Source of the DNA: Asterochloris sp. CNOR1
Lineage: Eukaryota > Chlorophyta > Trebouxiophyceae > Trebouxiales > Trebouxiaceae
Length of the DNA stretch: 64,000 nt
Assembly: GCA_963969365.1 (NCBI GenBank)
Contig: OZ017749.1
Coordinates: forward strand, 2,542,001 to 2,606,000
Direction of reading: 5' to 3'
Positions 37,101 to 46,807 of this stretch are shown one piece after another (within the stretch, counting starts at the first letter, position 1; each line of letters begins with the position of its first letter). The position numbers and the translations under genes are program-made. Below the pieces are notes generated by a model. It was not told the DNA's origin. It saw nothing but the letters and a program-made list of their open reading frames with translations, and did no database searches.

Positions 37101-37255
37101 CGCGCGTATCAGCTGAAGATTTGCCCTGACTGGCTGCAGCCATGCCCCATCAGACACTACCTGAGCAAGATGAGAAGCTGCAAGACCCTGAGCACGTGCC
37201 CATGCTGGAACCTCTTCCCTTCGAGCACATTTTCATTCCAACAGTGGCCAAGTAG
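34144..37255 (+). CDS. MFS transporter, anion:cation symporter (ACS)-like
   Basis: Exons 34144-34194, 34267-34454, 34580-34752, 35013-35221, 35907-36036, 36202-36360, 36439 to about 36613-36665, 36737-36784, 36864-37052 and 37140-37255. The end of exon 7 is unresolved. A 12-helix MFS pattern is visible: helix 1 with FCYCDRANLAFA, then GILFLGYSV, the loop motif PSNVILSRVGAKRW, the helix 4-5 signature RVLLGAAEAGTFPGIHYHLG, WRWLLLLEGLPSL, a long cytosolic loop (YLTPAEREFLQQRQ), and GPFYSLPSQFLSGSRAAVG followed by FINTVGAVGGFVGP. These match ACS-type transporters of carboxylates, phosphate, allantoate and vitamins; the substrate cannot be told. The C-tail is hydrophilic and acidic (EQDEKLQDPEHVPMLEPLPF). 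No transit peptide is evident, so a plasma or organelle membrane remains open. Confidence 0.85.
35345..35520 (+). repeat. Two decayed copies of MFS exon 4 3' end, each with donor
   Basis: The end of exon 4 (CTGCTGCTGGAGGGGCTGCC to CTG-GTGAGC at 35221) reappears at about 35345-35410 (LLLECLPSLAIGMHLL, then GTGAGC) and 35455-35520 (CTGCTGGAGAGCTGCCC, then GGTGAGCC). Both lie in the following intron. Confidence 0.8.
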
Positions 37256-37894
37256 AGCAGCATTGCTGATGCCAGCTTGGTTTTGAACAAAGTTCATCTG
37301 GACTCGTGCCAGATGTGTTTCCTTTGAGGCATTGAGGACCACCCTGCAATTTTGAATTGTGTCAAGCACTCATGAAGGGGATTGTTCTTGAGCCCATCAA
37401 GTCATCCTTTTGATTGAAGCGCACATTCTGCCTGGAGTGTCTGGCAACTGAAAATTTGCATGAGCATGCATTCTTCAATCTATGTCATCATTGTTTCCAG
37501 TGAGCCAGAAATCGACCACAGAGTGCAGCAAGGCTTGTACGTCGCAGCCAGAGCTTGCTAATATCGTAGTGCACCACCTTGCATCTCACACTGTCATGAC
37601 GTGTACAGGGCAGCCTGGCCGATGCTCTGCAAGTTCGTGCAGCCAACGATATTGTGGCAGCCCAGCTGCTGCTCTGCATGTGCTAACAGCACCGTGTCAG
37701 TGCTATGGTCGTCTTTGTGTGCTGCAATGGTCTGCTGTATAGAGAGATTGCACATGTGCTATGTCGATGCAAGCCCTACGTCACATAACACCCCCAACAC
37801 CTCAAAAACCACGGTGCACCTCATCAAAGGTGGCATCAACTGCTTGGCTGGCCCATGTCAGGAATCTTCTCTCACTCCAAAAATGTACTTGACC
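37256..37894. other. Intergenic, nothing recognised
   Basis: AT-richer sequence downstream of the MFS gene with only short ORFs on either strand. It is probably 3' UTR and spacer of a convergent pair. Confidence 0.4.
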
Positions 37895-39157
37895 TCAACA
37901 ACAGACAGGAAAGGGGGGTTCATTCTGAAAGATAGAGACGCCACGCACACACACACATGCAAGCGCGAGGTACAGAGGCCTGCCAAGCAAAAGATAACAG
38001 CCATCAGCACAACTCAATGTGTCCCTGTCCTCAGAAGGCACGCTGTGGTCATCTTCATACTCTGAAGGATTCTTGATTGCAAGAAGGGCCAGCCTCAACC
38101 AGAAATTCTCCGCCTCATCAAGTGTTTGCAAAATGCCATGGCAGATCAGGATGAGCTCCCTCTGGCCAACATACAAAGTGCCAGTTCTGGCCACAAGCAG
38201 GATGCACAGGCCACCTGAGAGGCGTCCAGACTTCTTGCCCTGGGTCACACCCTTTGTGCCCAGCTCGGTGAAGATCATCAACTCTGCTGAAGGGTGCTTT
38301 CTCACTTTCAAAGAGCCTATCCATGACACCTGCATCGCAGTGGGCCACCTTGGTTCAGCATCATACATGTTGTCAAGCCTGCCAGGCAGCAGAGCAAATG
38401 GCCAGCGCTATCCCCATCATGCGAGAGCTGCGGATGCAACTCACCTGCTTCGGCTCGGCCACAGACAGCCGCAAGACAAGCACAGCCTCCTTGCTAGCAA
38501 CCATCCAGCATCAGGTCAAAGAGCAACAGCACTATTCCGTGCCTGCACACATCTGGGTCACCTGACAGGCTTTGGAGACCCTCACCCGTTCTGGCTGGAG
38601 GAACCTGTAGCTCTTCACTGTAAGCAACCAAACCCACAGAAGCAGCCTCATAAAAAGCTGGCAATCTGCTCAACCACGTGGGATTCAGTTGCATTCAAGG
38701 GTTGGCAGGTCTGGTCAGCCCCGGCAGAGAGCTACAAAGAGCTTCCTCTGCAGGGCGGAGTCCATCAAGGCATTCGCACCCGGACCAGTCAGCTGTCCCG
38801 AGACATGGCAGCTGCAGAAGGTAGATGAAGGACATAATGGCAAAGATTTCACAGATCAGGTGTATGTAGCGTAGCATGCCACAGACATCGTGGCGGTATC
38901 TTTTCAAGCATGCAGAAGCATGCTTCTCACAAGACAAGGCTCAAACTGTTTGAGCAATGAGAAGAGGACGAATTCCTGTTTCTTTTCTTTCTGCCCACCC
39001 TAGTGAGCCTCACCCATCTCGAGGCTGGCTCATCGGCACCTGAAGGCTGCGTTTCCTGGCAAGTCAGTTTTCGTGTCTCCAATAAGGCAATCTTCCTGTC
39101 TCTGCCGGCATCAGGTCCGCCCAGACTGCTGTACAGCCGTTGGCTCAGGTGATGCAT
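37895..39157 (-). CDS. Possible unidentified minus-strand gene
   Basis: Evidence is indirect. An ATG at 39157 opens MHHLSQRLYSSLGGPDAGRD and runs to a good donor (AGATGG-GTGAGG). Further candidate exons are a segment near 38890-38815 with a hydrophobic stretch (LICEIFAIMSFIYLL), KEAVLVLRLSVAEPKQ before a GTGAGT donor near 38440, and an open stretch at 38368-37895 containing GLCILLVARTGTLYVGQREL. I could not join these in a single consistent frame and recognise no family; PEX11-like proteins came to mind but do not fit. A (CA)6 tract at 37946-37957 lies inside the last segment, which argues that its end is not coding. Treat the extent as approximate. Confidence 0.25.
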
Positions 39158-39294
39158 CTGGGGTAAAGGAGCTCAAACCCAGGCAGCAAGCATGCCAGCT
39201 GATGCAAGCAAGGTGGGCACATGTTAAGTTTTGCCATCCTCTTTGGAGCAGCGCCTTAACTTGACTGGGTCCTGACCACAAGTGGAACACCCCA
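39158..39294. promoter_or_regulatory. Short gap upstream of the coiled-coil gene
   Basis: 137 bp separate the ATG at 39295 from the putative minus-strand start at 39157. If both genes are real this is a bidirectional promoter. Confidence 0.25.
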
Positions 39295-40220
39295 ATGCCC
39301 CTGCTGCAGGCCGACACACTGCAGCTCGAGGCTGAAAGGCTACAGGTGCAGTCGCTGCTGGGTGCAGGGGGACTGGGCACATGTTGCACGGCAAGACTGC
39401 TGTTACCAGGAATGCGTCCAGCTCAAATGCTGTTCAAATGCTGCAGGAACTGCAACAGGATAAGGAGGAGCTGCTGCTCCGAGTGCAGAACCTGAAGAAG
39501 GTTTGTGGGTCGGACGCATGGCAAACCGCAACTATGAGCTACCTGTCACACAGCTCTTACACAGCAGCCAGCAGCCTGAATCAGACCAAGTACTGCCATG
39601 TGCAGCTCCAGCTCTGCAGCCCTTCCCTTCCGGCCATCTACAGTGGCAAAGTGCAGCCGCTGCCAGCCAATCAAGCTGATGATTCCTCTGCAGACTCGTG
39701 AACAGCCAGCCAGCTTCTGGATCCCCTGCAGCAAGACTGCAGTGCTTGCACCTGTTGCAGTGTCCCACTGCTGGCCACGACTGCAGGAGCTGTCTGAATG
39801 GCGCCAGCGCCTGAACACCCAGGTCAAGACCTACCAGAGCGAGATGGGAGAGCTCAGGGACTCTCTGACTAGTGAGGTCAATGACCTGCGCAGCGACTTT
39901 GAGACACTGCGCAGCAGTCTGCGCCAGCAGATTGACGCCACCACCACACTGGCGCAGGGAGAGATCCGGCGCGATGCAAACAGTGCTGACCAGGTGCGCC
40001 CGCCGGGAGACCAAGCTGTAGTGTGGTGGCGGCCATCTCATGAGCAGAGCAGCATGCCTTTGTCCATCAAAGCCTGAAGCCACCTTCCCAACATGCATGT
40101 GGTTTGCTGGTGTCATGGAGTAGCAGAATGATTCGCTTCCAGCACGGTAGAGCTGCTGTCCTGTTGCAGGTCGGACCCATAGCAGTGAGCTCCCCCATTA
40201 AACAGTCAGCGCGGCAATGA
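39295..40220 (+). CDS. Small coiled-coil protein, DUF1640/CCDC90-like core
   Basis: Four exons, 39295-39345, 39447-39500, 39787-39993 and 40170-40220, all joined in phase 0, encode about 120 residues. Almost the whole protein is predicted coiled coil by heptad pattern: LQADTLQLEAERLQ, LQQDKEELLLRVQNLKK, and then EVNDLRSDFETLRSSLRQQI followed by GEIRRDANSADQ. The third exon resembles the DUF1640 region of MCUR1/CCDC90B mitochondrial inner-membrane proteins. However, the C-terminal transmembrane helix of that family is absent; the model ends SSPIKQSARQ. A missed last exon or a soluble relative are both possible. No mitochondrial presequence is obvious. Confidence 0.55.
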
Positions 40221-40479
40221 GAGTGGCAACTAGTTCCCCACCAGGCCTTGGCTGGCTGTTGCTGCATGTCAGAAGATTTAATTTGGGCCCCAAACCTTAG
40301 CTGGCCATTGCTGCTTGGCAAGAGAGCTGCATGCTGAATACAGAAACCACAATGTCGAAAATGTGCCATATGTCACAGCCAAAGCGCTGTGGCACATGAG
40401 TCTGTCAGCAGGCCGCATGCCCATGCTCACAGCCCGATCAATCTTACTTGCAACGCACTGATAGACCCCGACAACTGGC
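40221..40479. other. Intergenic, nothing recognised
   Basis: 259 bp between two plus-strand genes. It should contain the promoter of the polymerase eta gene; no ORF or motif stands out. Confidence 0.4.
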
Positions 40480-43400
40480 ATGCTGCCAGCCAGGCAGAGG
40501 CAACCAGCAAACCAATGTCAGAGGGTCATCCTCCACATCGACCTGGACGTGAGCTCATGCTACAGTGACCACCTGCATGCTGTGCTGGCATTGTTTTCAT
40601 GGGTTTCATTTCGTGCTTACAGGCCTTCTACTGTGAGTGGAGGACTGTTCGCAAAGCTGTTTTGCACATTGGATGAGTGGGCGACTCAAAAGCTTGGCTG
40701 CCAAATCGCTGCTGCACCATGCAGGCCAGGTAGAGATGAAGCGGTGTGGCATTCCAGCGCATCTGCCTTGCGCTGTGCAGCAGTGGGAGGGCCTCATTGC
40801 AGTGAACTACCCTGCAAGGACAGCCGGCGTCACACGCCACATGCGTGCACCTGAGGCCAGAGTGAAGTGCCCAGAGCTGCAGTGCGTGCACGTGGAGACC
40901 ATTGGTAAGGCGCAGTGCCTGCCCCAACTATGCTTGCTGGCAGTGGTCCTGCGCTGGACCAGTGACAGTGCACAGCGTCACAGATACTGCTGGATGCTGA
41001 TGTGAGCCTAGTCTGACTGGCGCAATGTAGGCGGGGAGACCTTCAAGAGCGGTGACAAGGAGGGCGAGTGGGAGCCCAGTAAGGAGGACAGGAAGCATCA
41101 GAAGGCCTGCCTGGAGAGATACAGGTGCAGCTTTGCTGTCTGCACGAGGTGCACCCCCAGTGCTGCAGCTTGCCCAGCCAGAGGCTGGCCTGGTTGTGCA
41201 GTCCCCTGCCGGATGAAGCATGGCTGCTGATATGCACTCAGGTACACTCAGGTTGCCTGGCAGGTATAGTTTGCTCTGTCAATTGCTGCGGTATGCCCCC
41301 TGTACTTCCCTCCACGCAGGCAGGCGTCACTGGAAATCATTGGCGTGCTCCACAAGGCAGTCCCCAGCGCTGTGATTGAGAAGGCCTCCATTGACGAGGT
41401 CTACATCGATGTCACCAATCTAGTAGATGATGAGCTGCAGGCAAGCCAAGCCACAATCTGCCGTGCAGCAGCTCTTTGATGGTGCTGCACTTGCATATCA
41501 AGTCTATCTCACCTGGAAAGTGACAAGTTTGGTGCTCTGGACCTTGTAGCCAAGGGCATGCTGCAGCCTGGGCTGCCATTGCAGGTCTTGATGCAAGGTG
41601 AGCCATCTGTCGGTCTGCCTTCAAGCTTTACACATCTGTTATTAGATGCTGCATTCACCCACAGAGTTCCGGGCAGGTCTGTGATTAGGTCAGCGCCCTT
41701 CACCATGTGCTCTAGTCTGAAGTCCGGCCAGATGACTGACGCAGGTCTTCAGTTGAGGGGCAACGCTGCCTTCAGATGCTTGGCGGCTGCCTGCAGGGCA
41801 GGAGGCGCACCGCTGGCAGTGCGGGCGGCCCTGAACCCCCCCTCAGCCCTGGGCTGGACAATTTTGCCTGGGGCAGCGTGGTGCCAGAGGGGCCCCTGCA
41901 GCTGGACAGCGAGTTCGAGCGCCGCCTGGCCACAGGGGCTTGCATCGCCTGCCGTCTGCGCGGCGCTGTGCGGCAAGAGCTGGGTGAGCGTGCAATACTT
42001 TGGGTTGTTGGATGAGGGTGCATGAATGTGGGCACGCTGAGGCTCAGCCTGGCTCAGGGGTCCAGCAGGCTGCAGCGCAGTTTTGCAAGCTGCGTGGGCA
42101 CACCGTGGCATGTCTGAGCTGGACCCTGCCTGCCATGTGTTTGTTTGTGGCTGCCTTCACCCAGCGTGACCAGGAATACCCTTCTTCAATCAAGATATTG
42201 TCCAGTGCTCACGGACCACCATCTGCTGCAGGGTTCACCTGCTCTGCCGGCATCGCCCACAACAAGCTGCTGGCCAAGCTGGGATCGGCCATGCACAAGC
42301 CCAACCAGCAGACGGTTGTGTGCTGGAGGTGAGGCCAGATGCAGCCTTGCCACCCACTGAGCTTGAGTGACACAGCTCACTGCCATCGGGACTCACCTGC
42401 TGCCTGCACTTGACCTGCGGCACCTGGCCTGCACCATGCTGCATGACGGTGCCAACCACTGCTTCACTGTCCTGCGGCTGATGCAAAGACTGTCCTGGAG
42501 TGTCAGTGCAGACCTTTTGTTGGGCTGACAGCCTAAGAGCAGCTGTGCACTTTGAGGACTTTTGGGGGTGAGCAGGCTTGTAAGCGTCCATCTGCGCCTG
42601 TAGAGCCGTGCCAGGGCTGATGCAGAGCCTGCCCCTGAAGAAGCTGCGCAACTTTGGGGGCAAGCTGGGAGCTGAGCTGGAGAAGCTGGGCTGCAGCACA
42701 GCTGGGGAGGTAGCGGGGATGCCAGCTGCCACCCTGGCCAAGCACTTTGGGCAGGAGCGGGCCAGCAGCATTTTGTACGCAGTGCAGGGCTACAGCGACG
42801 AGCTTGTGCAGGTGATGCTGTCCTGCTGGTGTTGGGCGCAGGCCTTCCCTTGTGGCTTATTGCTCGGCGTGGAGGGGATGAAGCTGCCAGCATGTGCAGA
42901 TGGTGTTCTGTGTTGTGATGCTGTTGTGGGACGTACGCCCAGACTTATGGCTCGCTGCTCTATCCTGTGGAGCTGGCGGTCATGCCTGCTGCCGCTCAGA
43001 TCAAGACCTTGTGGTAGAGACAGGCCCGCTGCATTGCGTCGCAGAGCTGCAGCAATGAGCTCTTTTTTGGATATGAAGCTGTGCTGTGATGCTGCGGTAT
43101 GGCACAGGCCTGCAGGGTGTCAGCTGCTATGCCTGCTGCCACTTTGGCCAAGCATCCTGGGCCACCAGCATTCTGTACAGCATGCGGGGCCGCAGCAGCC
43201 AGGCTGTGCTATATGCGCCAGGCTAAACGGACGAGAGAGATGCGTTCCATTCCCTTTCACGAACGGCTTTGGTATTGAGGTTCCTGTCTGCCTGAAGGCA
43301 CCAACTCCCTTTTGTGGGGCATCTCCCCTGCCGCTGCCTACACATGCTGAAAGCTGGTTCATACAGGAGGGCGTATGACATTTAGCTTGAAAGTGCAGCT

Positions 43401-45291
43401 CTCCTTCGGTCCTGAGGCCACGTACCAGAGTGTTTGGGGATCAGTACCAGCAACCTAGATTGACTGCCCCCTGCAGGAAAAGGAGCGCCCCAAAAGCATG
43501 TTGGCAGCCAAATCCTTTGAGCCGATCCATGAGATGGCACAGGTCGAGCGCTGGGTGGGCATATTGTGCGAGGAGCTGGCAGTGCGCATGGTGGCCGATG
43601 CTGTCCAATACAATCGGCGGCCCCGCAGCCTTCACCTCCATTACAGGCAAAGCTTTGATGATGTCAGTGTGACTCCGCTGCTCAGCAGCCTGCACCAGCA
43701 GGACGTGTAACAACTTGCAGAGGCCTACATGCCTCTCTGCCCAGCAACATGTGGCAGCACTTGGGTCCTGTGCCTGCCAGTCAGGCTGCAGCTGTTGCTA
43801 GGCTGCAGCATGTTGCAGGGATGCACCAGCTGGGACGTCGGGCAGCATGCAGCTGCCGCCTGGTCTGGGCTCAAGCTGTGCTGCTGACACTGCAATGAAA
43901 GGCCATCAGTGCGCACCACTGCCCATGCAGGGGTGGTGGCAATCTATATGGCGACAGGTCCAAATCACAGCCCATGCCCCGCTTTGGCAGAGAGGGGCCC
44001 ACAGCTGCAGCCCTGACGGAGGCCGTGATTGGGCTGTTTCGCAAAGCTGGGGACGCCATGCCATGCACACGTCTCGCGGTGTCCGCGTCAGAGTTTGCAG
44101 ACGGGCCCTTGGCAGACGACCAGGGCTCTATCATGCGCTTCTTTGCTCCCTCTGCTGCGGCCAAGCGAGGTGGGCGTTTCAGACAAGGCACCGGCTTCTT
44201 GGCTGGTGACCCTGTCTGCATGGAGCTGTTGATGCCATCGCTGCAAGATGGCTTTGGGGTCATTGCTCTGGAGTCGTGCCATGTGTCACCTGTCTGTGCG
44301 GTTTGGCCATGCTGGCACTGCCAGATAGGTCTCGCATGTGCTCGGGCTTTGTCAGCCATGTTGCCCCTGCTGGCTGAGGGAGCGCTGCAAGGTGGGTAGT
44401 CATGGTCACGTTGCAAGACCTTGGCAGCCTGCATCCTTTCGGTCCCTGGTGCAGCTGGGTCAGCACTGCTAGCTGTTCAATACAGCTGCAGGAGGTGTGC
44501 AGCCTATGTGCAGGTGGACTTCCCTCATGTTGCAGACCCCTGTTGCCTGTCTGCATGAGCACCATGGTTTTGGCACTGTGTGCAAGATGGCACCCTTGCT
44601 TGCAGAGGCCGAAGGGCAGGCAGAGCCGCCACAGACTGAGGCGCCAGCAGCCCCAGCCCAGCAGCACAGCAGGACTGTCCAGCAGGACAACCCTCAGGTG
44701 AAATCCCAGCAGCGGCAGTCAGCAAGCAAGCCGCTGGAGCGTCTGTTGCAGCAGGCTGCAAAGGCGGACAGTGCATTGCCAATGAAGGGCGTTGACTCGG
44801 GGAGCGGACGAGCGCCTGTGCAGTATCCACAGCCAAGCAGGGAGCAGCTGAAGCAGGCTTCAGACGCTCAAGAGGCCTCTAGTGCTGGTGACGCTGCTCA
44901 GGCCAGGCCAGCCTCCGCATTCGCCGCAGAGCAGGTTCCGTTTGATCACTGCCAGGCACATTCACTTGATGGGCCAAGTGCTGCGCAGCTTGGCAAGCAA
45001 CATCGGCGAGCAAACTTGCAGTCAAGTCGTGATGTGGCAGGTGGGTCCCCTGTGACTCAAGACACAGGCAGCGCAGCTGAACAAAGCTGTCAAAATGAGC
45101 AGACTCATTCTGTCCCAGGCGTCGATGTGGCTGAGCAGAAGCGCATTCTACATGACATTTGGCTGCGTAATCAGACTTTGAACAGGCAGGGAAAACGCAC
45201 CAGCACTGCACCCTCTGAACGGTCCACCTCCAAACGTGGCAAACACGACAGCAAACAAATGAAGCTCAATTTCAGTGCAAAGCCATCATGA
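40480..45291 (+). CDS. POLH: DNA polymerase eta (Y-family translesion polymerase)
   Basis: Exons 40480-40548, 40623-40632 (10 nt), 40725-40904, 41031-41124, 41320-41440, 41797-41983, 42232-42328, 42604-42811, 43477-43646, 43931-44169 and 44606-45291 sum to 2061 nt, 686 residues. Catalytic motifs: VILHIDLDAFYCQVEMKR (metal ligand D21) and ASIDEVYIDVT (D143/E144). Thumb motif FTCSAGIAHNKLLAKLGSAM and helix-hairpin region LPLKKLRNFGGKLG follow, then the little-finger domain with MAQVERWVGILCEELAVRM. The polymerase inserts opposite UV cyclobutane dimers during replication. The first 14 residues precede the usual start. The C-terminal 230 residues are disordered and end with a basic stretch and KQMKLNF, a possible but non-canonical PCNA-binding motif. 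EQKRILHDIWLRNQ is a conserved-looking helix of unknown role. Introns after 41440 and 43646 have GC donors. Confidence 0.92.
43120..43212 (+). repeat. Decayed copy of the POLH exon 8 3' part in the next intron
   Basis: It parallels 42717-42811: ATGCCxGCTGCCAC, TGGCCAAGCA, CCAGCATTxTGTAC and CAGxxTGTGC appear in the same order. The reading frame is lost and the donor is not preserved. Confidence 0.7.
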
Positions 45292-46807
45292 ATACTTGCA
45301 ATAACTTCTTCCTGAGGGTTAGGCAAAGCCGAGCAGCAGCATGTCTCAAGGGTAACCCCTCCAGGGCAGCTGAGCTATCTGCACAGCTGCACATGTGGCC
45401 CACACAACAGCTGCCTCTGGACGACCTTCCTCATCTCCCAGGTCTCAAGGGATGTGTAACAGTCTGCTGCCCAGCAGGCCCGGCACTGCAGAGGTGCCAG
45501 CTGATGATGATGGACCTTCTTGAGTTTTGTGTGCCTATAGACTGCTGATCAGTCTGCCAGCCACCACGCATGTGTCACCTCTGATACAGTCATGCTGCAA
45601 GCAGAATTTGGACATTTGTCAGCCAGCTACCCTGTGGAGGTGGCCTTAGCCAGGCATGCAGGATGCACTCTGCATCACTTTGACCAGTTCCCGGGCTCGC
45701 GCACTGCCTTGACAGCGTGCTGCAGCCTGCATCCTGCATGCAGGGCCCTGCAGCTGTCATTGCTCTGGACTGATCCTGCACTGCCAGGTGCATTGCGTCC
45801 ATGTCACAAGCTCGTGCACGGCGCCAAGCAGTAGCCTGGTACCACATGCTGCCAAATTTCCTGCACTTGAGGAGTCACCTCTTTGCTGGCAGGCTGTCGA
45901 CGCTGCAGGGAGGAGGGGCCGTGCAGCAGATGATAGCATCCCAGGCAGCCGTGTGATTCCAGTTGGTGCTGAAGGTGCATGCCAAGGTGCCCCCAGACAT
46001 TCCTTGCAGTGGCAGGTGACAGCTGCAGATGGCGATGAGCATGCCCGCTGAGCTGCAGGAAAAGGCAGGAGCCCTCAGCCAGGCTGGCAAGCTGGATCTG
46101 CTGCCTGCACAGCACCCAATACCAGGTCTGCAGCTTCAAGAGCAACATCTTAGGAGCAGTCTGTGAGCTCTTACAGGCTCCAAGGGCCTCAAGCCTGACC
46201 AGCTGACACAGTCAGCAGCAGCGCATCAGCCTCCTGTCGCCATGCCACACTACAAACTGGGCAAACCCGCACAGTCGCAGGCGCGGAGGTGAGCAGATTT
46301 GCTGTCCACCTTGGGAGGGTGCTAAAGCAGCGAGTGCCTTGCAGATGCTGTTGCTGCCGCCTGACAAACATGATGCGCAGCTTGCCACAGGCATATTAGG
46401 TTTACATGTACAGACCTTCAGTGTCTCGTCGTAAGCTGTTGCCCCCTCCAATGTCCTGTCCCAATGGACACTCAGCATGCATCAACTTTCTCATGCATTT
46501 GAGTTCATCAATTTGTGCCAAGAGATTCAGCTGCCAGAGTGGCAGGACGCCCATGCAGCTGGGCCACAATGCTGCCTTCAGAGAGTGCGAAAGGGGTAGC
46601 CTTGACAAAACTGTTGCGGGTCAGGCACAGTGGAACACAGGGAGCCAAGAACGAAAAGGGAGTCAGCAATGGCTCCTGTTCCCTGCAGACTACACCGCAC
46701 TGCCTCAGCCATTGATGGTGTCAGAATGCTCAGATGAGACAGACTGATTCCTCAGGCTGGTAGTGTCAATCAGCTACGTGACCAGCGAGCACAAACACAT
46801 TCCAGCA
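45292..46807. other. 1.5 kb upstream of the ABCA gene; possible small gene fragment near 46029-46400
   Basis: Most of this interval shows no coding signal. Near its right end, 46029-46289 reads MAMSMPAELQEKAGAL... and later GSKGLKPDQLTQSAAAHQPP in one frame up to a GTGAGC donor, but a TGA interrupts it near 46165. The interruption is flanked by a GTGAGC and a CTTACAG only about 15 nt apart. A following acceptor could add a short tail ending in TAG near 46400. It may be noise, a pseudogene or a misassembly. Confidence 0.3.

Noticed and set aside
38019-38828. Plus-strand ORF of 269 codons
   Set aside because: Long for chance, but its composition is irregular, it shows no domain and no splice or start context, and it overlaps minus-strand segments with somewhat better coding character. 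I called neither strand with confidence.
41585-41675. Two 12-13 nt microexons (VLMQ, EFRA) in POLH
   Set aside because: Their phases do not lead into the next exon, whereas the GC-donor splice from 41440 to 41797 is in phase and matches the family.
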